A stretch of DNA of 64,000 bases from Thermoanaerobaculales bacterium (GCA_035358815.1 DAOPQC010000012.1:45580-109579); one strand, 5' to 3'; shown: positions 16,187 to 24,815, counted from the stretch's first letter. A program made the numbers and translations. Notes: generated by a model from the letters alone, not told the origin.

Positions 16187-16799
16187 TCATCACCTCGGCG
16201 ACCTGCAGCAGTGCGCGCGACACCGCCATCCGGGCCGCGTTGGCCGACGGCTTGCCGAGGGCCTCCGCGATCTCCGGGTAGGTATATCCGAACTCGATCC
16301 TCATGATCACCGCCTCCCGCTGCTCGTCGGGCAGAGTTGCCAGGGCTGCCTCGTAGGCCTCCATCGCCTCCCGGCCGATCACCCGCTCGACCACCGACGG
16401 CCCGGGCTCAGGCATCGAGTCATCGAGCATCGCCCTTGCCGGCCGCCGCCCCGCCCGCCGCAGCTCGTCCCGCACCGCGTTGAGCACGATCCGCCTCAGG
16501 TAGGCGAGGAAGGCGCCTTCCCGCTGCGGCTCGAACTCGCTCACATGGTTTAACGCTCGCAGCAGGGAAACCTGCACAAGGTCGTCGGTGTCTGAGAGGT
16601 CGCGGGCGTTCTGGGGCAGCCGGCCGTGGGCCCAGCGACGCAGTCGGGGGAGGAGACGGCGAACCAGCTCGTCGCGGGCGGCGGCGTCGCCGCTGCGTGC
16701 CTGGCTCAGCAGGACGGTGGTCGACTCGACGCCACCGAGCCCGGTTCCTTGGCCGGGGGCGGTGCTCGGTTCAGGAGCCAACTGCGATTCTTGTTCCAC
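16176..16799 (-). CDS. ECF-family RNA polymerase sigma factor
   Basis: 207 aa from GTG 16799; a TTG at 16823 is an alternative start. Sigma region 2 is seen in D-T-D-D-L-V-Q-V-S-L-L-R-A-L and F-L-A-Y-L-R-R-I-V-L-N-A-V-R-D, and region 4 in L-P-D-E-Q-R-E-A-V-I-M-R followed by the helix-turn-helix Y-P-E-I-A-E-A-L-G-K-P-S-A-N-A-A-R-M. The sequence resembles the ECF sigma factors paired with Ser/Thr kinases. A TACAGT hexamer (16831-16826) could be the -10 box. It is the first gene of a leftward set with the kinase (11-bp overlap) and the TPR-CHAT gene. No anti-sigma gene is adjacent, so kinase-based control of the sigma is the likely mode. Confidence 0.9.
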   Translation of the reverse strand: MEQESQLAPEPSTAPGQGTGLGGVESTTVLLSQARSGDAAARDELVRRLLPRLRRWAHGRLPQNARDLSDTDDLVQVSLLRALNHVSEFEPQREGAFLAYLRRIVLNAVRDELRRAGRRPARAMLDDSMPEPGPSVVERVIGREAMEAYEAALATLPDEQREAVIMRIEFGYTYPEIAEALGKPSANAARMAVSRALLQVAEVMSGR

Positions 16800-17024
16800 C
16801 CGTAGTGATGGATGCCTCCACAATCACTGTAGCGGGGCTCACCCCGGCCTGTCGAGAAGGGGATGCTCCTGCGTGGACGTGCATCCTCTCGACGCCGCCG
16901 AAGTGGCGACGGAGGAGTCCCCGGAAGCCCTCGACACCAGTCATGCCGATGGCACGGCGGGCTCGGTGGCGTCCTGGGCGCACCGTACCGCCGGCAGGGG
17001 GCGGCCAGGCGCGCCGCACAGTCG

Positions 17025-18275
17025 CTACGGAACGACCTCCGACCAGCCGGTGGTGAACCCGCACTCGGATGTGTCGACGAAGATCTCGCCGGGGGCCGCG
17101 AGCTCGACCGCACCGATGTCGCAGACCGCGCCGGAGATGCCGTCGCCGTCCCGCGGGCGGGAAAGGCCGCGCTGGTCCTCATCCGGGCAGTTGGCAGCCG
17201 CGACTGGAGCGTCGACGGCCGGGCTCCCGGTCAGGGGCTGGTAGACCGGCGTCGGGCCGCCGAAAAAGCCGAGCGCGGAGAGCCCGGGGTCGGGGACGTT
17301 GACCAGGTCGGACGCTCCCAGGCCGCAGGTGTCGCCCGGGCTCTCGAGGTTGCCGCCGAGGGAGGTCGGCTGGCCGCCGCCGCACCATCCGGCGATCAGG
17401 GTATTGCTGACGGTTGCGCTCCCGGAGGTCGCAACCCCGAGCGCCGGCCCGCCAACGCCGACCAGAGTGCAGCCCTCGATCACGGAGGCAGTGCCCCAGA
17501 TCAGCACGGCTGGGATCCCGGTCGAGCCGGTGCTGCCCTCGATCGTGCTGTCGAGCAGCAGGCTGCCCTCGCCGAAGATCTGCGCCGCGCCGTAGGACGA
17601 CCCCTGGGTGTTGCCGCTCACGGTCGTCCGCTCGATGCGTGCGACCCCCACGTCGAGGGTCGAGTACTGTCCGGTGTTGCCGGTGATCCACCTGTCCACG
17701 ATCTCGGTCAGGTCGCCAGGAGCATCCGAGGTTGAGTGGACGGCGGTACCGGAGCCTCCGAACGCCTCGTTGCCGGTGACCGTGCAGGTCTGGAGCCGGA
17801 GCGAGCCTTCGTGGGTGTGGATCCCGCCGCCAGGACCGGTGTCCGGGGACCCACCGGTGACGGTCAAGCCGCGCAGCGCCAGCTGCTTCCCCGGCGCGTA
17901 GACGTCGAAGACGCGGTCGTTGACGCCGCCGTCGCCGCCGGCGTTGACGGCCGTCAGCTCTGGGCCGTGGCCCACGATCAGGACCGTGTCGGTCACGTCG
18001 AGGTCCCCGGTCCGGCACAGGTTCTCGCCTGCGCCGGGGATGGTGAGGGTGTAGGTCCCAGCCAGGAGCACGACGATGTCGTCGCCGGGGTTGCCGTTGG
18101 CGCGGATGATGGCGCCGCGCAAGCTGCAGTCGTTGGGGATGACGAGGGTGCACGCGTCGTCGGTGGAGTCGTCGAAGCGGTCGACGATGTAGGTGTCGGC
18201 GCCGGCCGGTCCGGCGGCCAGCAATACGAGCGCGGCGAGCGCCACGAGTTTACAGTGTCGGGTGGGTGCATTCAT
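17025..18275 (-). CDS. Secreted right-handed beta-helix protein, choice-of-anchor Q type
   Basis: 416 aa, with a strong RBS (GAGGAGG) before ATG 18275 and a signal peptide ending A-G-P-A-G-A. The mature N-terminus has the C-S-L-R-G-A-I-I-R-A-N motif typical of CSLREA-like exported proteins. The centre shows repeated parallel beta-helix turns (L-R-G-L-T-V-T-G-G, L-Q-T-C-T-V-T-G-N, I-E-R-T-T-V-S-G-N). The end has the choice-of-anchor Q segment D-Q-R-G-L-S-R-P and C-D-I-G-A-V-E-L, followed by I-F-V-D-T-S-E-C-G-F-T-T-G-W-S-E-V-V-P. That tail is a degenerate form of the F-E-S-G...W-S motif shared with two other exported proteins here. A surface or secreted adhesin or enzyme is possible; the ligand is unknown. 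Confidence 0.75.
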   Translation of the reverse strand: MNAPTRHCKLVALAALVLLAAGPAGADTYIVDRFDDSTDDACTLVIPNDCSLRGAIIRANGNPGDDIVVLLAGTYTLTIPGAGENLCRTGDLDVTDTVLIVGHGPELTAVNAGGDGGVNDRVFDVYAPGKQLALRGLTVTGGSPDTGPGGGIHTHEGSLRLQTCTVTGNEAFGGSGTAVHSTSDAPGDLTEIVDRWITGNTGQYSTLDVGVARIERTTVSGNTQGSSYGAAQIFGEGSLLLDSTIEGSTGSTGIPAVLIWGTASVIEGCTLVGVGGPALGVATSGSATVSNTLIAGWCGGGQPTSLGGNLESPGDTCGLGASDLVNVPDPGLSALGFFGGPTPVYQPLTGSPAVDAPVAAANCPDEDQRGLSRPRDGDGISGAVCDIGAVELAAPGEIFVDTSECGFTTGWSEVVP

Positions 18276-18394
18276 GGAGTCCTCCTCTCATGGTCCTCGT
18301 GGTCGTCGACTTCACTTTGAGTAACGACGGGCCCGCGTGGAAGCGCACAGCTGGAGCCAGACCGGCCGGTCCCGCTGCTCGTCGACCCTCCGGA

Positions 18395-20920
18395 TCATCG
18401 GAGCTGTTCGACCGCCGGTCCCGCCGCGGCCGCGTCTCGCTGGGCCTTCGCTCGCAGCCCCTCTTCCTGCCGCCACGGCAGGCCCAGCTCCACGGGCAGG
18501 CCCCAGACTTCGGGCGCGAGGTAGGTGCCGAGCTCCTCGGCCGGCTTGTCCTCCTCGACCGGCACGCGGTGGGCGTTGGCCCACGCGTCCTGGCGGATGC
18601 CAGTGACCTGCCAGGAAACCTCGACGTTGCCGAGGTTGGTGCGGATGACGAAGCTGTTGTCCGCGACCTCGCGGTCGACGATCGCCTGCGCGAACTGGCC
18701 GATGACGGTGAGCTGGTAGCGGAAGTCGCGGTTGAGCGCCTCGAACCACTCCGGCAGGGTCACCGTCGCGTAGCCGTCGGCGTCGGTGATGACGTTGCCG
18801 TTGTAGATGTTCATCATGTCCGGCGACTCGACGAAGGAGTGGTAGAGGTAGCGGTTCGCCGGGTCGAGGGGGTGGTCGATCTTGAACGAGCCGCTCGACT
18901 TGGAGAGGGCGCCGTTGACGTGGACCGGTCCGTTGAAGTAGCCGGCGTAGCGGGTGCCGCCCTCGTAGCAGCGGCCGTAGACGCCGTGGGTGGAGCCGGT
19001 GCCGCCGACCGCCGAGTCGTCGCCTCGGCCGCCGAACACTCCCCAATCCTGGTGCCCGAGGAAGCCGTAGTTCCCAGTGTCGAGGTGCACTCCCCTTGCT
19101 CCTTCGGACCCTGTCCCGAGTTGCCCAACAGTATCGCTCGCGTTGTTCCTGCCGACGACGCCCACACCGTCCACCTCGCTCACCGACCCAACTACTCCCA
19201 CGCCCACCTCGCTGTTTCCGACCACTGCAAACCAGCCCGGGCATTCTGCCGCGATACCAATCCCGCTCCCGGTGTTCGAGACATAGAAGAGCGGGTCGGC
19301 GGACGAACCCGACCCACTGAACGGCAAGGTCAGCCCGCCTGTCTCGTCCGTCCCCCACACCACATTCGAGCCGTTGTTCTTGAGCACCTTGCCTGCGACG
19401 CCGCCGGCGGACGAGAGATCGGTGGTGGTCACCGCCGCGTCCTGGATCATCGTGCCGGTCACCCCGCCGGTCGCGATCGCCACTGTCACATCTCCCGAGG
19501 TGCCGCCGCCGGTCAGGCCGCCGCCGGCGATCACCGCGGTGATGTCGCCGCTGCCGCCGCCCGAAGGCGCCTGCCACACCGCCGCCCCGTGCGAGGTCGT
19601 GAGCACCTGGCCGTCGGACCCCGGCGCCACCTCGCCTGGCGCCACGCAGGTCGTGCAGGCGAGGTCGCTCGCCGGCCCACCCTTCGATGACGAGCCGGCG
19701 TAGTTGAACGCCACGTCCGCGGCCGCCACCGTCGCGTCGGCGATCATCGCGCTCGTGATCCCGCCGTTGGCCACCCCCAGCGTCACGTCGCCGGTGGTGC
19801 CGCCGCCGGTCAAACCAGCGCCCGCCATCACCCCGGTGATGTCGCCGCCCGAGCCCGACGACACCGCCTGCCAGGCCGCCCCGGACGGCGTCACCGTCAG
19901 CACCTGGCCGTCACTGCCGCCGGCGACCGACACCTTCTGGGGCGTCACCGCGGCCGCCGCGAGCTTGGCCGTCGTCACCCCGCCGTCCGCGATCGACACC
20001 GCATTGGCGCCGACCTCGATCCCCGCCCCGGCCCCGACGTCGAGAGCCACCGTTCCGCTTGTGCCGCCGCCGGTCAACCCGGAGCCCGCCGTCACCCCGG
20101 TGATCGTTCCGCCCTGCCCGTTCTCGGCCAGGAGCGCGTCCGCAAATGCCATCTCCAGCGTCGACGGGTCCTGTACCCCGTTCGATACCGACGAGCCGAA
20201 GGCGATCACCCGGCCGCTGCCCGAGGCCGCGGAAACCGTCAGCCGGATGTTGTCGTTCGAGATGCCGGGGAACTGGTCGGCGAAGCTCCTTTGCACCTGC
20301 TCCCACTGGCGCACGGTGTAGGTCTTCGTCCCCAGCACCGAGCCCGTCTCGTCCTTGGCCGCCACCTCGACCTGGCAGGTCCCGGTGCCGGTGGTTTCGA
20401 TGAAGCCGTAGTTGAAGCGGAAGTCGGAGCTGCCCGCGGGCTGGGTCTGCCAGCCGCCGACGATCTCGGTCGACTCGCCGGCGCCGATCGCAAACGACGC
20501 CGGGATGCCGGCGAAGAACTGGCCGGTCGACTCGTCGATCGCCGACCCCGGCTGGGAGTAGATGCGGGAGGAGACTACGACCTTGACGTTGGCGGTGATG
20601 CGCAGGCCGCCGAAGCCCTCGAAGCCGAACAGCGTCTGGACCGCGTTGTCGTAGCGCCTGGTGTCGCCGGGCGGGATCGAGTCGGTGGCGGTCTGCGGCG
20701 AGGGGTTGGCCTGGCGCTCGAGCAGGTAAAAGGTGACGTCGGCGCGGGTGGTGGTGGGGTTGTGGACCCAGACCGTGGTGGACCAGACCGCGGGTGGGAC
20801 GCCGGGGGCTCCGCCGACCGCCGGCAGGTAGAGCTCGGTCCCGGAGAAGCCGGCAAACGAGGACGGTGCTGCAGCAAGGACGGTGATCGCGAGGACGGCA
20901 AGCAGACGGACTCGGCGCAT
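18395..20920 (-). CDS. Large secreted tail-fibre-like repeat protein
   Basis: 841 aa. ATG 20920 has AAGGAGG upstream and a signal peptide (L-L-A-V-L-A-I-T-V-L-A-A-A-P-S-S-F-A). Residues about 20-250 form an Ig-like or beta-sandwich region (T-T-V-W-V-H-N-P-T-T-T-R-A-D-V-T-F-Y). Then come four copies of a glycine-rich module of the form G-D-I-T-x-V-x-A-G-x-G-L-T-G-G-G-T-x-G-D-V-T, each followed by G-G-I/V-T. This is typical of phage tail-fibre-like proteins adopted by free-living bacteria. The C-terminal region has G-V-G-V-V-G and V-Y-G-R-C-Y-E-G-G-T-R-Y-A-G-Y-F-N-G, then a conserved end domain with V-S-W-Q-V-T-G-I-R-Q-D. Function unknown; surface display is inferred. Confidence 0.72.
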   Translation of the reverse strand: MRRVRLLAVLAITVLAAAPSSFAGFSGTELYLPAVGGAPGVPPAVWSTTVWVHNPTTTRADVTFYLLERQANPSPQTATDSIPPGDTRRYDNAVQTLFGFEGFGGLRITANVKVVVSSRIYSQPGSAIDESTGQFFAGIPASFAIGAGESTEIVGGWQTQPAGSSDFRFNYGFIETTGTGTCQVEVAAKDETGSVLGTKTYTVRQWEQVQRSFADQFPGISNDNIRLTVSAASGSGRVIAFGSSVSNGVQDPSTLEMAFADALLAENGQGGTITGVTAGSGLTGGGTSGTVALDVGAGAGIEVGANAVSIADGGVTTAKLAAAAVTPQKVSVAGGSDGQVLTVTPSGAAWQAVSSGSGGDITGVMAGAGLTGGGTTGDVTLGVANGGITSAMIADATVAAADVAFNYAGSSSKGGPASDLACTTCVAPGEVAPGSDGQVLTTSHGAAVWQAPSGGGSGDITAVIAGGGLTGGGTSGDVTVAIATGGVTGTMIQDAAVTTTDLSSAGGVAGKVLKNNGSNVVWGTDETGGLTLPFSGSGSSADPLFYVSNTGSGIGIAAECPGWFAVVGNSEVGVGVVGSVSEVDGVGVVGRNNASDTVGQLGTGSEGARGVHLDTGNYGFLGHQDWGVFGGRGDDSAVGGTGSTHGVYGRCYEGGTRYAGYFNGPVHVNGALSKSSGSFKIDHPLDPANRYLYHSFVESPDMMNIYNGNVITDADGYATVTLPEWFEALNRDFRYQLTVIGQFAQAIVDREVADNSFVIRTNLGNVEVSWQVTGIRQDAWANAHRVPVEEDKPAEELGTYLAPEVWGLPVELGLPWRQEEGLRAKAQRDAAAAGPAVEQLR

Positions 20921-21178
20921 GAGTGCCTCCTTGGCAAACTGGAGTCCCCGGGGATGGGCCGCGGGCCTCTCGATTGTGTCAACGAGAAGCATGGCCGGAA
21001 GCGCACAACGCCGGCGGGTTCCCGGATCCCGCTGCCGCAGCGGGGGTCCGGGGCGGCGCGACTCGGTGCTCGTCGCCGCAAGGCTGCGCTTCTTTTGGAG
21101 GGAGATCCAGGAAGTCGGCTCGCCGTGCGACCGCGGCAGGGGCGGTTGAACCGGCACCAGCCTGCCGGTCCATGGGAG

Positions 21179-21487
21179 TCACTCGGCGAGATAGTCGATC
21201 CTGCAACCGCAGCCGCCCCACATCCGCTCGTAGCTCTGCATCCGCAAGTCGACGAAGCGCTCGGCGCTCTCGCGGGAGGCCATCCGGCGCACCAGCACCT
21301 CGCCCTTGGGAGTTTCCTCCTGGACGAGGACCGAGCCGCCGATCTCGATGACGCGAATCCAACCGGCCAGGCAGGTGTCGGTCTCGCGGAGCACCTCAGC
21401 CGCGTCGAGCAGCGAGCTCAGCGTGTCACGGTCGATCGTGGCGAGGGATCGCGTGCGCAGATCCGCCATCAGCTGCTCGGTGCTCAC
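21179..21487 (-). CDS. Small hypothetical protein
   Basis: 102 aa. The second of two tandem GTG codons (21487) is chosen because GGAGG sits five bases upstream. The sequence is soluble, with a helical N-terminus (E-Q-L-M-A-D-L-R-T-R-S-L-A-T-I-D-R), a central beta segment (W-I-R-V-I-E-I-G-G-S-V-L-V-Q-E-E-T) and an end carrying the motif W-G-G-C-G-C-R-I-D-Y. The Cys pair near the C-terminus is noticeable but not a known metal site. No family recognised. It is divergent from the ArnT-like gene, with 156 bp between them. Confidence 0.5.
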   Translation of the reverse strand: MSTEQLMADLRTRSLATIDRDTLSSLLDAAEVLRETDTCLAGWIRVIEIGGSVLVQEETPKGEVLVRRMASRESAERFVDLRMQSYERMWGGCGCRIDYLAE

Positions 21488-21643
21488 CACGTCCTCCGAG
21501 GCGCCGGCTCGAGACCGGCCATGGGCCACGCCGCCGCTGATGATACAGGCCCCGTGCAGGCCGCGGCGGGTCGAGGGACGGCTCCCCGGACGCCTATACT
21601 GGAGCCGTCGCATGGAGATCGACGGGAGCAAACCGGGGGACTG

Positions 21644-23425
21644 ATGGGCGAGGCAACGGCTGCGCCGTCGCTGCTCGACCGCCTGCTGCGGCCGGGCCGC
21701 ACCTCGCCGCGGGACGTCGCCGTCGACCTGATCTGGCTGCTCGGCCTCGGCCTGCTGCTGATGGGCGCGGGCATCGGGCTGCGCGACCCCTGGCCGGCCG
21801 ACGAGCCGCGCTTCGCGCTGGTCGCCCAGGACATGCTGCGCTCCTCCGACTGGTTGATCCCGCGGATCGGCGGCGACACCTATGCCGACAAGCCGCCAGC
21901 TTTCTTCTGGCTGATGGCAGGCTCGATGGCGGCCACCGGCTCGCTCAGAATCGGCTTCCTGCTGCCGTCGCTGCTCTCAGGCCTCGGCACGCTGGTCCTC
22001 GTCTATGACCTGCTGCGGCGGCTGCGGGGCCGCGAGGCGGCGCTGGCCGGCGGGCTCCTGCTGCTGCTGACCTTCCAGTTCGTGTGGCAGGCGCGGCTCG
22101 CCCAGATCGACGCCACGCTGTGCGTGCTGACGACGCTGAGCCTCTACGGCCTGCTGCGGCACCTCGCCGTCGGTCCGGCGCACGGCTGGTATCTGGCCGG
22201 CTGGGCCGCGGCGGGCCTCGGCGTCATCACCAAGGGCGTCGGCTTCCTCCCGCTGCTGATCCTCGTGCCCTTCGCCCTGCTCGTCCGGCGCGGCTGGCCC
22301 GCTGCCGCTCGTGCCGGATGGCTGTGGTTGATCGGCCTGCTGTGCATGCTGGCGGCGATCGGCCTGTGGCTGGCGCCGATGCTGGCGGCGAGCGCGTCGA
22401 GCCCCGAGCTCGCCGCCTACCGCGACGAGATCCTGCTGCGCCAGACCGTCACCCGCTACGCCGAGGCCTGGCACCACAACGAGCCGTTCTGGTACTACCC
22501 GGTCTCGGTCATCCCGCTGCTCTGGCTGCCGCTCATCGCCCTCGTGCCCTGGCTGTGGCCGCGGTGGCGACAGGCGGTGCGCGAGCGCGACACCGTGGTG
22601 GTCTCTCTGCTCGCCTGGGTGGTCGTGGTCGTGCTGTTCTTCTCCTTGAGCTCGGGCAAGCGCGGCGTCTACGTGCTGCCGGCGCTGCCGGCGCTGGCCA
22701 TGGCTGCCGCACCCTGGCTGCCCGAGCTGCTGCGGTCGCGCGGCACTCGCCGGCTCGCCTTCGTGCTCGCGTCGCTGCTCACCGGAGTGGTGACGGCGTT
22801 GGCGGCGGCCGTGGTTGCCGGCGCTCCGTTCACGGCGCGCATCGCTGCCGAGTACGGCGAGCAGCCGGTGTGGCCGCTCGCGCTGATGGCGGCGGCCGCG
22901 GTCGTTGCGCTCGCGGTGCTCCGGGTGCGCGACGGCTGGCTCGCCTACGGCGGAGTGCTCGCCGCGGTCCTGGTCGTGATCGGCCTCGCGATCGCCCCGC
23001 GGATCGACGCCGTCCGCTCGTGCCGGGCGTTCATGGAGCGGGTCGAGCAGGCGAGCGCAGGGATCGCCGAGCTCGGGCTGGCGGGCGCCAAGGAGCAGTA
23101 CCTGCTGCAGGCACGGCGCCCGTTGACAACCTTCGGCCACGCCCGCTGGTGGGAGAAGGAGGCCGAGGCGGCCGACGCCGCGGCCTGGCTCGCGGCCGGC
23201 GAGGGCAGGGGGCTGCTGATCGGCAGCGTGGGCCGCGAGGCCTGCTTCCCCGACGCCCCGGCGGTCGACCTCGGCCGGGCCAACCGCGAGCACTGGTTCC
23301 TGCTGACCGGGCCGCCGGACGCGGCGTGCGTCGCCCGCGGCGACCTCGGCCGGGCCATCCACTACCTGCCGGCCCGGGCGACCCGACCCGACGGGTCGCA
23401 TCTCGTCTCCTCGCGGCGTCCTTGA
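21644..23425 (+). CDS. ArnT-like glycosyltransferase (GT83 / PMT_2 family)
   Basis: 593 aa integral membrane protein with about twelve hydrophobic helices. The first periplasmic loop carries P-W-P-A-D-E-P-R-F-A-L-V-A-Q-D-M and G-D-T-Y-A-D-K-P-P-A-F-F-W-L, the D-E-x-R and K-P-P motifs typical of ArnT-like transferases that use polyprenyl-phosphate sugar donors. Q-A-R-L-A-Q-I-D-A is the second conserved region, and S-S-G-K-R-G-V-Y-V-L-P is the third. The soluble C-terminal part lacks hydrophobicity. The acceptor (lipid A, protein or other glycan) cannot be told from sequence. ATG 21644 starts the family similarity; a TATACT hexamer lies at 21595-21600. Confidence 0.82.
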   Translation: MGEATAAPSLLDRLLRPGRTSPRDVAVDLIWLLGLGLLLMGAGIGLRDPWPADEPRFALVAQDMLRSSDWLIPRIGGDTYADKPPAFFWLMAGSMAATGSLRIGFLLPSLLSGLGTLVLVYDLLRRLRGREAALAGGLLLLLTFQFVWQARLAQIDATLCVLTTLSLYGLLRHLAVGPAHGWYLAGWAAAGLGVITKGVGFLPLLILVPFALLVRRGWPAAARAGWLWLIGLLCMLAAIGLWLAPMLAASASSPELAAYRDEILLRQTVTRYAEAWHHNEPFWYYPVSVIPLLWLPLIALVPWLWPRWRQAVRERDTVVVSLLAWVVVVVLFFSLSSGKRGVYVLPALPALAMAAAPWLPELLRSRGTRRLAFVLASLLTGVVTALAAAVVAGAPFTARIAAEYGEQPVWPLALMAAAAVVALAVLRVRDGWLAYGGVLAAVLVVIGLAIAPRIDAVRSCRAFMERVEQASAGIAELGLAGAKEQYLLQARRPLTTFGHARWWEKEAEAADAAAWLAAGEGRGLLIGSVGREACFPDAPAVDLGRANREHWFLLTGPPDAACVARGDLGRAIHYLPARATRPDGSHLVSSRRP

Positions 23426-23463
23426 GTTCTGGCTCGCTTTGTCGGCGTCGTGGCCCGGCTCGG

Positions 23464-23817
23464 TCAGCTTTCGGGCTCCTCGCCGACCACCGGTGCGCGG
23501 CGGGCGAGGATCTCCTGGTGGTGGGGCGAGCCCTCACGCACCAGGGCGACGCCGCACGCCGCGCAGCGCTCCTGCATGCAGGGCACGCCGGGCTGGTGCG
23601 GCGTCCGGCGGCCGCACTTCGGGCAGATGCAGAACCCGGCCGCGCCGAAGCCGCCGCCGCCCGCACCTCGGCTGCCCCCTCTGCCTCCGCGCCTCCCCGG
23701 GCCGCGACCGTTGCCAGCGCCGCGGCCTCCTCCCGTCGCTCTCCCGCGCCCTCCACCCCCAGCTGCCCGGCCGCGGGATCCTCGGCCGCTCCATCCGATG
23801 CGTATTCTTTGTCGCAC
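23464..23817 (-). CDS. Zinc-ribbon protein of the NifX/DUF134 operon, with Gly/Arg-rich linker
   Basis: 117 aa from GTG 23817, with GGAGG six bases upstream. The N-terminal half is a low-complexity Arg-Gly-rich stretch (repeated G-R-G, R-G-G and G-G-G), like an RGG region. The C-terminal half carries two Cys pairs: C-I-C-P-K-C-G-R-R-T-P-H-Q-x-G-V-P-C, then C-A-A-C-G-V-A-L-V-R-E-G-S-P-H-H. This pattern matches small zinc or iron-binding proteins found next to dinitrogenase-cofactor-like (NifX/NifB-type) genes in anaerobes. Third gene of an operon with DUF134 and NifX-like genes. Role is inferred as metal-cluster handling. Confidence 0.7.
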   Translation of the reverse strand: MRQRIRIGWSGRGSRGRAAGGGGRGRATGGGRGAGNGRGPGRRGGRGGSRGAGGGGFGAAGFCICPKCGRRTPHQPGVPCMQERCAACGVALVREGSPHHQEILARRAPVVGEEPES

Positions 23818-23868
23818 TGCTTTCCTCCGTCGCCACTCCGTCGCCGCTGGGTCGCGGCGACCATCGCG

Positions 23869-24276
23869 TCAGTCGTCGTGATGACCGCCGCACCCGCCCT
23901 CGCCGGGAGAGTGGTGCCCGCAGTCGTGGAAGCCATGGTCGTGACAGGGCTCGCCGCCCGCGACGAGGTTCCCGTCGAGGTAGGAGCGGACCAGCGCGTC
24001 AGGGTCGTCGCCCTGGACGCCGAGCACGACCTCGATGCCGTGCTGCGTGAGCATCCCGCTCGCGCGGGGGCCCATGCCGCCGGCCAGCACCACCGTGGCG
24101 CCGAGCTGCCGCAGCCACATCGGGTAGACGCCGTGCCCGTGCTCCGGCGGGAAGAGCACCTGTCGTCCCTCGACCGTCCGGCGCTCCGTGTCGACGCTGT
24201 AGAGCGCGAAGGCGTCGGCGCCCCCGAAGTGGTCGCTGAATCTGTCACCCATGAGTGGAACCACGATCCTGATCAC
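23869..24276 (-). CDS. NifX/NifB-family dinitrogenase iron-molybdenum cofactor-like protein with His-rich tail
   Basis: 135 aa from GTG 24276. The core has the NifX/NafY-like fold signature: I-R-I-V-V-P-L-M-G-D-R-F-S-D-H-F-G-G-A, then L-G-A-T-V-V-L-A-G-G-M-G-P-R and V-V-L-G-V-Q-G-D-D-P. These proteins bind Fe-S or Fe-Mo clusters, though free-standing homologues occur in organisms without nitrogenase. The C-terminus ends in a His/Cys-rich tail (C-H-D-H-G-F-H-D-C-G-H-H and C-G-G-H-H-D-D), which suggests metal binding. It is the middle gene between the DUF134 regulator and the zinc-ribbon gene, with 23-bp and 51-bp gaps, so co-transcription is likely. Confidence 0.82.
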   Translation of the reverse strand: MIRIVVPLMGDRFSDHFGGADAFALYSVDTERRTVEGRQVLFPPEHGHGVYPMWLRQLGATVVLAGGMGPRASGMLTQHGIEVVLGVQGDDPDALVRSYLDGNLVAGGEPCHDHGFHDCGHHSPGEGGCGGHHDD

Positions 24277-24299
24277 CTTCTCGTTCTCCCTTCCTGCAC

Positions 24300-24701
24300 T
24301 CAGAGCGGCCGAGGGCCGCGCTGCCCGTGGCGCCCGGGGTGTCGGCAGCAGCAGCCGCGGCCGCGCCGCCGATCGAAGCCGTGGATCGGGCACGGCAGTG
24401 GGCCGCCGGGTGACGCCACCACCGGCCCCTCGCCGGTGACCAGCAGCGTCTCGTGGATCAACGCTCGGGTGACGGTGGCCCGGGCGCGCTCGAGGATGCG
24501 GGCGAAGGTGGCGCGGGACACGCCCATCCGCTCGGCGGCCGCCTCCTGGTAGAGCCCCTCGAGGTCGGCGAGGCGCAACGCCTCGAGCTCGTCGAGACGC
24601 AGGACCTCGACGTTGAGCTCGGCGGCCGGACGCCCGATCGGCTTGAAGCCCCGGAAACCACCGGGGCATCCGACCCGCCTGAGCTTCTCCGGTCGCGCCA
24701 T
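24300..24701 (-). CDS. DUF134 (UPF0251) family DNA-binding protein
   Basis: 133 aa. The N-terminus M-A-R-P-E-K-L-R-R-V-G and the helix-turn-helix A-A-E-R-M-G-V-S-R-A-T-F-A-R-I-L match the DUF134 family, found next to NifX-like genes. The centre E-V-L-R-L-D-E-L-E-A-L-R-L-A-D-L-E-G-L-Y-Q-E-E-A-like helix is also typical. It probably regulates its own operon: a near-consensus promoter (24719-24747) and an overlapping dyad lie just upstream. The C-terminus is Gly/Arg/Cys-rich (R-G-R-G-C-C-C-R-H), which may bind metal. ATG 24701 is the first in-frame ATG matching the family. Confidence 0.85.
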   Translation of the reverse strand: MARPEKLRRVGCPGGFRGFKPIGRPAAELNVEVLRLDELEALRLADLEGLYQEAAAERMGVSRATFARILERARATVTRALIHETLLVTGEGPVVASPGGPLPCPIHGFDRRRGRGCCCRHPGRHGQRGPRPL

Positions 24702-24718
24702 CTCGTCTCTCGATTTAG

Positions 24719-24747
24719 AACATATGCTCATAACTGTCGAGTGTCAA
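24719..24747 (-). promoter_or_regulatory. Strong sigma70-type promoter for the DUF134-NifX-zinc-ribbon operon
   Basis: On the minus strand TTGACA (24747-24742) is separated by 17 nt from TATGTT (24724-24719), 18 bp before the DUF134 start. The near-dyad GAGCATATGTTC overlaps the -10 box and is a plausible operator for the encoded DUF134 regulator. The local AT content stands out from its surroundings. Confidence 0.7.
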
Positions 24748-24815
24748 GCCCCGTCCGCGCCGACGGGTGGAGCATCGGGGGGGCCGCTGCCGCAGGCGCG
24801 GCGCGACGCTATGGG

